Assembly: GCF_023205015.1 (NCBI RefSeq)
Contig: NZ_CP096258.1
Coordinates: 1,612,001-1,676,000, forward strand
DNA length: 64,000 nucleotides
Reading direction: 5' to 3'
Origin: Providencia rettgeri
GTDB lineage: Bacteria > Pseudomonadota > Gammaproteobacteria > Enterobacterales > Enterobacteriaceae
The notes beneath the pieces are model-generated. The model had not been told where the DNA came from. It was given only the letters and a program-made list of their open reading frames with translations, and made no database searches. A program made the translations under genes and the position numbers. Below, piece by piece: positions 17,857-25,680 of this stretch (positions are counted from its first letter, which is position 1; each line of letters opens with the position of its first letter).

Positions 17857-19192
17857 GACTTAATCCAAAAGATGAATATGAGCTGGGTTTTAAACCTTTT
17901 TGCTCTGCTTGTTTTTGTAATTCATAGTAACGAGCTAATAATCCATTAATTTTATTATCAATATTGATGAGTGTGGCAGGGGAAACTGGCTGCCCATTTT
18001 TAATTTGTAGCGATAATTGACGAAGCTTTTCTTCAATAGGCTCCACTTTGTTGTGCTGCTTTTGAATGTCATAGATGGCGGTTTTTAAATAGGATAATGT
18101 AAAACTACCTCGGTTTTTCTCTTGTTGAATAATTTTATTTGAAAGTTGCTGTAATAACATCGCTGTTTCAGACCAACTATCATTAATAGGCATATTTTCT
18201 AAACGCGTCTCATATTGGTTTTGCCAATTTCGGCTGAAGTAAGCCTGATCAGCATCTGCAGGCCAATAAGATTTTGCTTTTTCTTGCATGTTCTCGATCA
18301 GTTTTAAATTAGCGAGAGGTGAACGCTTTTCAAGCAAAGCTAAATGATATTCATAGGTATTTATGTCGGGTTTAAATAACCATTTGGCAACAGCACCTTC
18401 AGGAATGGACGTTATAGCCTCCATCTCATGTTTAAGATACACATAGGCGCTAAATCCACAGACTAAAAAGAGTACACTACTGAGCACACAACCCCATATA
18501 AAACCACGGGTAGCGCTCATTTTTTTAGTTGTTACTGTTAATGTCGATGCGGGCTCAGGGGGTTCAAAAATAAATGTTGGTGATGGTTGTTCTACCTGTT
18601 TAGCGGGTTGTTGGATATACACTAAAGGCGGGAGCGTGACAGATTCGGATGTATTCTGTTTTGCATATTCTTCCTGCTTTTCAAGCTGTTTGGCTAAGTT
18701 TTGAAAGAACCATAACAAGTTTTCAATTTTAGGTAGTTTTTCCCACGTTGTTTTAGCCAGTTTATCAATGATTAATTGTAGTGCGCGTTCTGAGCGGTAA
18801 ACCAAACGGAGGTCTTTTGTTTCATAGGTTTGCTGGCGGAGCAGGGCGCTAGCCTTTGTATTAAACCAGTTGAGTGCTTCTGTTCGTTGATTCGGTTTTT
18901 CAGGCCATAACGCATCCCAATGAGTCACAATAACACTCGCTAATAATTCGCAGCCTTCAGTAAAGCCACTGAGTCCATGGCGTTGTAGCCGTGCAATTGT
19001 GTAATAAGCCCCGCTTTGTAGGTCAATACCATGATTTTTAAAGAGAGATAAACAAAGTGACTCAATGAGTGTCCAACTAACCTCTGGGCGTGCAGGATGA
19101 CTTAACTTGTTAAATTCTGTTTTAAGAGCAATAAATTCAGGAGTATCTAAAGGGGAGTTCCCGATTTTAATGACTAAATGTTCTGATTTCAT
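17849..19192 (-). CDS. vasL: VasL-like T6SS protein (TssA-type N-terminal domain, one membrane segment)
   Basis: About 447 residues from the ATG at 19192; an ATG at 19219 would lie in a hairpin. The N-terminal half is an ImpA/TssA N-terminal domain (FTEGCELLASVIVTHWDALWPEKPNQRTEALNWF, about 75-110 of the chain). A membrane helix at about 225-250 (WGCVLSSVLFLVCGF) follows, then a periplasmic VasL domain with YWPADADQAYFSRNWQNQYE. Proteins of this kind accompany TssM and a TssA elsewhere in Enterobacterales and Vibrio. It overlaps the tssF-like gene downstream. Confidence 0.82.
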   Translation of the reverse strand: MKSEHLVIKIGNSPLDTPEFIALKTEFNKLSHPARPEVSWTLIESLCLSLFKNHGIDLQSGAYYTIARLQRHGLSGFTEGCELLASVIVTHWDALWPEKPNQRTEALNWFNTKASALLRQQTYETKDLRLVYRSERALQLIIDKLAKTTWEKLPKIENLLWFFQNLAKQLEKQEEYAKQNTSESVTLPPLVYIQQPAKQVEQPSPTFIFEPPEPASTLTVTTKKMSATRGFIWGCVLSSVLFLVCGFSAYVYLKHEMEAITSIPEGAVAKWLFKPDINTYEYHLALLEKRSPLANLKLIENMQEKAKSYWPADADQAYFSRNWQNQYETRLENMPINDSWSETAMLLQQLSNKIIQQEKNRGSFTLSYLKTAIYDIQKQHNKVEPIEEKLRQLSLQIKNGQPVSPATLINIDNKINGLLARYYELQKQAEQKGLKPSSYSSFGLSHE

Positions 19193-19208
19193 CTCGTTGA
19201 ATATCCTA

Positions 19209-19231
19209 TGCCTCCACATAAAGTGGAGGCA
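19209..19231 (-). repeat. Perfect hairpin between tssM and vasL
   Basis: TGCCTCCAC (19209-19217) and GTGGAGGCA (19223-19231) are perfect inverted repeats around a five-base loop, lying seven bases after the tssM stop codon. No T-run follows on the minus strand, so it is not a standard terminator. The right arm on the mRNA carries GGAGG and the loop carries part of an alternative ATG. That would fit an intercistronic structure controlling vasL translation or protecting the upstream mRNA; this is an inference. Confidence 0.75.
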
Positions 19232-19237
19232 ATCACA

Positions 19238-22200
19238 TTAGTAAAGGGTTTCAGGTAAACGGAATTTTGTGAATAATCCACCGAAGAAAGGATTATTAGA
19301 CTCATCAACGAGTACTCGATAAGTCATATCCCCACTATCAATCGTGAAGCGAATATCGAATGAATTAGATTTGATATTCATTAACTTTGCACTATCGACC
19401 AGACGCATTTGTGCCCATGGCCCCGAGAAACTAACAGAACGAGGTGATTTATCACCAGAAAGAGGAACCAGAGTCAGTTTGCTTTCAATATTTGAGCGCA
19501 TCGAGTTTGGCCAAACGAGATGCGTGACATGGCTACGGCTATGAGCATAATCAATGAGTTGACCGTCAAGGTTTAAGATACTACGACGTTTATTGCCACT
19601 TAATGAAAGCGGTTCAACTGCAAATTGTGCTTCTAAATTACCTTGTGCATTAAAAAAGGTTTCTCTTATGCGATTTGCAGTTTCAATTTGCGCTAAAACA
19701 TCAGAGCGGATCAGCGATTGACTATCCCGATTATCGACTAAGTTATTTTCAACAAATAAACGTAAGTTCTGTTGATAGAAGCTATCGAGTGTGCCATTAG
19801 GTTTAAAGAAACGTTCAAACTCACTTAATGGAACATCTTGTTTTGAGTTTGGATTAAACGGATAGCGACCCGCAATATAGGTATTATATTGTTTTACAAC
19901 ATTTTCATTCCATTCAACTTCCATATGTCGAATAGCTTCTTTCTGGACAACATTCCAAGCTTGCTCAGCGATTTCATCTACCCAACGATTGAGCGGTTCA
20001 GGCAATGTTTTAGCCATTTGTGATAGTTCAAATATGGCATCTTTATTATTATCATTGAGTCTCATGGATACGGCTTTAAGTGCCGCTTTACCCGGTACTG
20101 GAGAGTTTTGTATTCCCAACAAATATCGATGCAAATCATTCAATTTTTGATTAAGATTTTGTAAGTTTTCACCTTGATTACTGACCAGTATTTCCGTTTG
20201 GGGTGTGAATTCTCTATCTAAACGAGTTAATAAACGGTAAGAAGGTTCTGCCATCAAGCTTTTTTGTTTCTCAATAGGTAAACTTTCATCAATTGATGGA
20301 ATGACCGTATTATCACGCAAAACTTGTAAGGCACGACGTAAAGGCTGTTCTCCGCTGATGATTTGTTCAAGAGCGATGATTTCATCTTGGATTGAGTCAA
20401 ATTCACGAATTTCTAAATTACTCATTCCGTTACGCCATTGAGCGATATAATCACTGATATATTGCTCACTGATTTGACGTTGAATTTCTTTACGGTCATT
20501 CTCACTATATTGGGTATTTGATGTGAGATTGAGCACCCAAGCATCAAGCAACGTGAGTTCAACTAATTTGTCATTTTGGCGAATAAAATAGTTTAATAAT
20601 CCTGAACGTGTTAAAAATTGTGGGATTTCTAATTTATCCTCATCAATCGCGGTAAAAACAGTATTAAAACTTGGGCCTATCTGATATTGCAAATTTAAAG
20701 GCGCTGAAAGTTCTTGGTTGGCTTTTAACCGTAACGCCTGGTACACACGTTGATAAAGCGATAACACACTGAGTTCTTTCTGGGCATTTTTAATGGGGGT
20801 CGCAAAAGGCGTGAAGGCCTTAATCGCAGTCATCAGACCGTTGTCTCGTTCCGCTTTCCAATCAGTGTGTTCAAGTGCATAACGTAAGTGTGCTTTTAAT
20901 AGCATTTGTTTTTCACGTTGCCCAGTGAATAGATGGCTCCAATAATTCGCCATAAAGTCTTCAACCATGCCATTATTACGCCCTGTTTTGTCTTCTAACA
21001 TGCGCATAATACGTAAAATTTCGAGTTTATCTTCACTGCCCTTATCTGCATTATTAAGCTCAATTAAAAGCCCTGACATAATTGCAGGTAAGAAACGCTC
21101 GGTCAGTAATTGCAGATAAACTTGCTCAACTTGTGGGCCGACTTTTTGGCCTTGATACAGTCCCATATCAGAAAATAGCACATTTTTATCGCGGTGGTTC
21201 CCATAGGCAAGCGTCGCTTCACGTAATGGGTTGAGGACAGGAAGTTGTAAGCTACCATCAGTATCTTTTTGGACGTTATTATCTATCGTTCTGAATGCTT
21301 TAACCTCATTAAGCACACTCTCACCGGCGCGGTAGTTTTTATCATAATAGTGGTTCCAACCACTCCAAAGTGCAATTAAACCAGCAAAACTGGCCAGTGT
21401 TGTGACTAAGAGGCGAGAACGGTGCTTTTTGACCCAATATTGATTTTCAGCGGCTAAATTCGGCTCACTGAAGAGGACTTGATCAAATAAATTATGTGTA
21501 AAATAAGGGTGGCTATCATTGATTGGCCAAGTTGTTAGTGGGGCTGTTGGTAAATGGTATTGCACGGATGCCGTTTGGCTAAAGACATCGTCTATTTGGC
21601 CAATCTGCAATGCAGAGGTGAGATAAACGCCCCTTAAACAAATGTTATGTTGCTCGTTATTAATCAACAGTGCATTAATTAATGTTATAACGTGGCTCTG
21701 TAACCCTTCTATTTGACGTACAAAGCTGAATAAATCACTACGTTGGTTACCTTCTGCTCGTTGTAGCATCATTTCTGGTAGTGCGCTATTCATTTGGCTA
21801 ACCCACTGTAACCAGAAATGCGTTAAACCCGTCTTCCAATCTTTTTGAGATTTAAGATCGAAAGAAACCCCCAGTACTTGGTTACGTTGTTGCGCATCCA
21901 ATGACTGGTACATTGAATCGAAACCACGTAATAAATCTAGCTTCGTTAATACGATATATAATGGTAGTTGACTATTAAAAGTCATTCTAATTTCTTCAAT
22001 ACGCATTTGCAGGTCAGCAATTAATTGGCTATTTTGTTCTTTCGTATTGGTGAGTAGAGATAAGGTATCTACCGTTAAAATAATCCCGTTCATGGGTTGT
22101 CTTGAACGATTAGTCTTTATCCAATTAAGTAACTCTTCCCACAACCGATGATAGAGCTGAGGTTTTTCATGATGTTCATTTGGTTGAGTCAATAGTTTGC

Positions 22201-22786
22201 CGTTAGGAACGAAAAGAACGGCATTATCCGTCAACAAGCACTCAATATTTAAAGGCAGCTTTTGTTCATTAACGATATTGTCACTTGGCGCGATATCCAA
22301 TGGATTTAGCGCGTTTTTTAATAAGCTATGTTTTCCGCTTTGGTTTGCACCTAAAACAAAATACCAAGGGCGTAAATAAACGGCCTTAGTATGGCCATTT
22401 AGGTGGCGCGTAAATTGAGATTTCCAATAGTCTAAATAACGATTTTGGAAGTCTATATCCTGCCTAACGGGATCAACAACGGTTAACTCAACATCGAGTT
22501 TTAAGGCTTCAAGTTTTTTTACTCGACGCCATGTAACTAAACCTATCCAACTGACAACAAGCAAAATAATAATTAACGTAGCAAGCCAGCGTGAGGTGAG
22601 TGTACTAAATGGCTTTGAGTCTTGATAAGTGAATGTCGGCCCCCACCACCAAATCCACACAATGACGAGAGCAGGGAGTAACGCTAATAAAAATAGGAAA
22701 AAGGAGGCAATTTTTGGCCTATCAGCAAAAAACAGTTTTTTTACCGAATTGGTTATGTTTGAAATGGAGAAAAACGGTAATTTCAT
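19238..22786 (-). CDS. tssM: T6SS membrane complex protein TssM (IcmF)
   Basis: A 1182-residue IcmF-family protein. Two N-terminal membrane helices (about 27-48 and 68-85) flank a short loop. A cytoplasmic NTPase-like domain carries GANQSGKH at 146-153, a third helix lies near 452 and the rest is a large periplasmic domain that binds TssJ. With TssL and TssJ it forms the channel across the envelope. The Walker A motif ends in His where Ser/Thr is expected, so nucleotide binding may be weak or lost, as in some other TssM proteins. Its ATG shares the TAATG overlap with the tssA stop. Confidence 0.96.
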   Translation of the reverse strand: MKLPFFSISNITNSVKKLFFADRPKIASFFLFLLALLPALVIVWIWWWGPTFTYQDSKPFSTLTSRWLATLIIILLVVSWIGLVTWRRVKKLEALKLDVELTVVDPVRQDIDFQNRYLDYWKSQFTRHLNGHTKAVYLRPWYFVLGANQSGKHSLLKNALNPLDIAPSDNIVNEQKLPLNIECLLTDNAVLFVPNGKLLTQPNEHHEKPQLYHRLWEELLNWIKTNRSRQPMNGIILTVDTLSLLTNTKEQNSQLIADLQMRIEEIRMTFNSQLPLYIVLTKLDLLRGFDSMYQSLDAQQRNQVLGVSFDLKSQKDWKTGLTHFWLQWVSQMNSALPEMMLQRAEGNQRSDLFSFVRQIEGLQSHVITLINALLINNEQHNICLRGVYLTSALQIGQIDDVFSQTASVQYHLPTAPLTTWPINDSHPYFTHNLFDQVLFSEPNLAAENQYWVKKHRSRLLVTTLASFAGLIALWSGWNHYYDKNYRAGESVLNEVKAFRTIDNNVQKDTDGSLQLPVLNPLREATLAYGNHRDKNVLFSDMGLYQGQKVGPQVEQVYLQLLTERFLPAIMSGLLIELNNADKGSEDKLEILRIMRMLEDKTGRNNGMVEDFMANYWSHLFTGQREKQMLLKAHLRYALEHTDWKAERDNGLMTAIKAFTPFATPIKNAQKELSVLSLYQRVYQALRLKANQELSAPLNLQYQIGPSFNTVFTAIDEDKLEIPQFLTRSGLLNYFIRQNDKLVELTLLDAWVLNLTSNTQYSENDRKEIQRQISEQYISDYIAQWRNGMSNLEIREFDSIQDEIIALEQIISGEQPLRRALQVLRDNTVIPSIDESLPIEKQKSLMAEPSYRLLTRLDREFTPQTEILVSNQGENLQNLNQKLNDLHRYLLGIQNSPVPGKAALKAVSMRLNDNNKDAIFELSQMAKTLPEPLNRWVDEIAEQAWNVVQKEAIRHMEVEWNENVVKQYNTYIAGRYPFNPNSKQDVPLSEFERFFKPNGTLDSFYQQNLRLFVENNLVDNRDSQSLIRSDVLAQIETANRIRETFFNAQGNLEAQFAVEPLSLSGNKRRSILNLDGQLIDYAHSRSHVTHLVWPNSMRSNIESKLTLVPLSGDKSPRSVSFSGPWAQMRLVDSAKLMNIKSNSFDIRFTIDSGDMTYRVLVDESNNPFFGGLFTKFRLPETLY

Positions 22787-24234
22787 TATTGTAGATCCCT
22801 ATCCATAGTCATTGTTGTTTCTTGTGTTTTGTCTGTTTTTTGAACGAGTTGTCTTACGAGGCTGGGTTCCCAATCCTCGAGTGAAATGTGTAAAGTAGCG
22901 GTATAAAGTTGCTGATATAAGTGGGCCGCCATATAGCCCATTCCTGAGAGCTCGAATAGTTGCGCTGACAATAATTGCCCATAAAATTTATCTCTAGGCT
23001 CTATTGCAGTGACAAGGCTTGACTCAATGAGTTTCAATGCGGCTTCAAGCCCTTGTTGTTCATAGCACAGTAAAACATCTTGCTGTAATAATGTGGTATT
23101 TGAATGAGATAATTGGCCACTCTCTGTTTGGCGACAATCTTCTAACCATTCTTTCACGCTGTCGGGGACGAAAGGGCTCATATCAGAAAAATGCAAATTG
23201 ACGAGGTTTGGAAGGCGAGCTAAAAAAAGACGTAACTCTTCTGCGATACCATCCGCGACTTCTGAATAACCCAGTTTAGCTGCTGCTTGTGCTGCAAGCA
23301 TGTGGCCTTCTAGCCAATAAGGCGATAGTGATAAGCTTTGCTCTATATTATTTAATAGGGAGTTTGATGGTTGAGAAAGTTGGGCTCTGTAATCCATTAT
23401 GCGATCCATCGAAACCGGCGCTAATGGGGTTTTACCTTGACGATCGGCTTGAGGCAGCATTGTAATGGAATGCCAGATAGCATAACGTCGTAAGCGATAA
23501 CCAATTGAACTTTCAGGTATTTGCAAACAAATAATCTCTGAAATTTGGAGTAGCGTTTGCTTCCATTGTCTTTCGTCATGCTGATTTATATTGATTGCTG
23601 GCATGACAAGGCTATTTGCTGGTGGTTGTACAGCTTCTGTAATAGGTCTTGCGGCTTCTTTTGGCGCTGAAGCTAACACGATGGGCTGTTCGCTTTCTTC
23701 AATTCGTTGATAACCTCGACTCAATGCATCAACTTGTTCAGAAAGTTCGGGGCTCTGTTCATGCCAAAATTGAGCTAAATAGGCAAAAGATCCCAGAATA
23801 TCATCACGCATTTTGCTATTAGCAGAACGGCAAAAAATATCGTTCACTGATTCGAAGCGTTTTAGTATTTGGTTAGCTAGACGTACCTTGAGCTTAATAT
23901 TCGTTGGATAGCAGACATGCCAATACTGGCGCGTAAAATCAGAAAGGATCTGCGCTGCTAAAACTAACTCTTTAGGTTCACCAGCATGCTGTAAGGTACG
24001 TAATAAGTGAACGATTAAGCGGAAATCTTTTGTCTGTGTTTCAAGCAACCGCAAACACCGACGTTGAATTTCTTTAACATCTAATTGGCTGTGACTAAGA
24101 GAGCCGAATTTTATCATTTCACTATCGATATACTCCCAGTCGGGGTCACTATCGTTCACAGCACGACACACCAGCTGCTCATCAAGATGGGCAAGCAACT
24201 GTTCTTTCCAAGAATAAGGGGTATTGTTTGTCAT
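22786..24234 (-). CDS. tssA: T6SS protein TssA (VasJ type)
   Basis: About 482 residues from the ATG at 24234; a TTG at 24252 is upstream in frame but poor. The N-terminal ImpA_N domain covers about residues 50-140 (EIQRRCLRLLETQTKDFRLI, then QYWHVCYPTNIKLKVR). The C-terminal VasJ-type region contains SPYWLEGHMLAAQAAAKLGY. TssA caps the growing sheath and helps prime tube assembly. It starts five bases after tagO ends and overlaps tssM, so the three genes are translationally linked. Confidence 0.93.
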   Translation of the reverse strand: MTNNTPYSWKEQLLAHLDEQLVCRAVNDSDPDWEYIDSEMIKFGSLSHSQLDVKEIQRRCLRLLETQTKDFRLIVHLLRTLQHAGEPKELVLAAQILSDFTRQYWHVCYPTNIKLKVRLANQILKRFESVNDIFCRSANSKMRDDILGSFAYLAQFWHEQSPELSEQVDALSRGYQRIEESEQPIVLASAPKEAARPITEAVQPPANSLVMPAININQHDERQWKQTLLQISEIICLQIPESSIGYRLRRYAIWHSITMLPQADRQGKTPLAPVSMDRIMDYRAQLSQPSNSLLNNIEQSLSLSPYWLEGHMLAAQAAAKLGYSEVADGIAEELRLFLARLPNLVNLHFSDMSPFVPDSVKEWLEDCRQTESGQLSHSNTTLLQQDVLLCYEQQGLEAALKLIESSLVTAIEPRDKFYGQLLSAQLFELSGMGYMAAHLYQQLYTATLHISLEDWEPSLVRQLVQKTDKTQETTMTMDRDLQ

Positions 24235-24239
24235 TATTT

Positions 24240-24890
24240 TTACCAGTGGCAAGCGGCTCTTAATGGTTTAATTTCTTGGGACATCCCTGAAATATTGAAC
24301 GTTAGTTTTTCGTTATTCGTTAATTTCAAGGTCAATTTTTCGCCATTTAATAAACGCTTGATTTCATCTATGCCAGGTAAACCACGGCTTGATTCCAATA
24401 CATAGCCATTTTCACGTAAAAACCATTCTGCAGTGAATTGCGTTCTATCGGTTGAGACCATGACACTGCCTGCATCTTGTTTATTGGGTAAAATAATTTG
24501 CATACGGGTAATGTTGTCGATGCAACTCAACATGAGAACAGGACGAGGAGGCTGAAAACCAATGGCTGGAATGGTCATAATGACGGGGTAATCACCATCT
24601 TCAGGTATTGAGACTAAGAAACCCGCACTATTTTCGACACGTTTCATTTCGTGTTCATAAGCTTGGCGCCAAGTTTTTCCCATTTGAGCGATATTAGGTG
24701 AAGTATTGGCCGCAGGCGTAGAGGACAGCGCTATTTTGTCATAGCAATCTAAGCGAATAAGCTGAGAAGATTCTAGACGACACTGGGTGAGTTCTTCAGC
24801 GATCTTCTGGCTGACATTGCTTTCAGCCTTTCCAGACAAAGTGAAGAAAACTGGCATCAAAGAGCAAAAAAAGAGTTTCAGTATTTTCAT
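24240..24890 (-). CDS. T6SS-associated periplasmic protein TagO/VasI
   Basis: A 216-residue protein with a Sec-type signal peptide (MKILKLFFCSLMPVFFTLSGKA). A VasI/TagO N-terminal segment, ELTQCRLESSQLIRLDCYDKI, follows with its characteristic Cys pair, and a C-terminal beta-rich domain ends near a further Cys. Members of this family accompany tssA-tssM operons and are periplasmic, but their molecular role is not settled. It starts one base after the VasH-like gene ends. Confidence 0.78.
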   Translation of the reverse strand: MKILKLFFCSLMPVFFTLSGKAESNVSQKIAEELTQCRLESSQLIRLDCYDKIALSSTPAANTSPNIAQMGKTWRQAYEHEMKRVENSAGFLVSIPEDGDYPVIMTIPAIGFQPPRPVLMLSCIDNITRMQIILPNKQDAGSVMVSTDRTQFTAEWFLRENGYVLESSRGLPGIDEIKRLLNGEKLTLKLTNNEKLTFNISGMSQEIKPLRAACHW

Positions 24891-24891
24891 T

Positions 24892-25680
24892 TTATACTCC
24901 GTACTTCTTCAATTTATATATCAGCGCACGCTTAGATATGTTGAGGTGTTCTGCCATTGCGTTGATATCTCCCTTTAGCTCTCGCCGCTTGTTTAATAAA
25001 ATTTCTTTTTCATAGCCCTCTACGGCAGCTTCTAAGTCGTTAATATTATTTGGATTATTTGTTGTTGGTTCCATGCTTGTGATTGATGCCGTTAATATGT
25101 TTAAGGCCTCATTGAGGCTGACTTCCTTTTCCTTCTGCAACTGATTGAGATATTGCAAGTGAGAAATTTTTTGTTGCGTATTTGCCAATTCAAGAATGCG
25201 TTTTAATTGCTGATGAAAGAGCTCACAATAAATAGGGAAAATGCCCTGTTCGAAATTTTCCAACTCTTTTGCCTGCCCTAAAAGAATAATGGCGCCGCAT
25301 GGTTTATGGTTCAGATCATGCAGTGGTAAGCTATACAGCCCAGTATTAACTGGAAGTTGCGAAATAAAATCACGTAATGACGCGTTATTAATGTAGCTAC
25401 CTTGCTGTAAATTCTTCCAAAATGTGGGTTCCCCCTTTAATACAAGTTGTATTAAAGGGTGATCGGCATCAGTAATATCAGTGTCTAAAAAATGGCTTTG
25501 AACTTGGAGTGAGTGGTCAATGTTCCAGCTTTCTAATCTATTTTCGGTTTTATTGACCAATGAAATAATTAGCCCGCTGAATACGCTGCGCGAAAAACTA
25601 TATGTCAAAAATTGAACGGCTAGCGCTTCTATGTCATGGCACTCAAGAAGAGCAAGGGCATTTTTTAGTCTTGCTTTCAT
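24892..25680 (-). CDS. VasH-like regulator lacking the AAA+ (sigma-54 activator) domain
   Basis: A 262-residue protein in the position usually held by VasH, between clpV and tagO. The first 160 residues look like a GAF-type sensory domain similar to the VasH N terminus (GLYSLPLHDLNHKPCGAIILLG). A coiled coil and a linker follow, and the last 30 residues are a Fis-type HTH (GDINAMAEHLNISKRALIYK). The central AAA+ domain, with its GAFTGA loop and Walker motifs, is absent although both ends are intact. It should bind DNA but cannot remodel sigma-54 polymerase. It overlaps clpV by four bases. Confidence 0.8.
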   Translation of the reverse strand: MKARLKNALALLECHDIEALAVQFLTYSFSRSVFSGLIISLVNKTENRLESWNIDHSLQVQSHFLDTDITDADHPLIQLVLKGEPTFWKNLQQGSYINNASLRDFISQLPVNTGLYSLPLHDLNHKPCGAIILLGQAKELENFEQGIFPIYCELFHQQLKRILELANTQQKISHLQYLNQLQKEKEVSLNEALNILTASITSMEPTTNNPNNINDLEAAVEGYEKEILLNKRRELKGDINAMAEHLNISKRALIYKLKKYGV

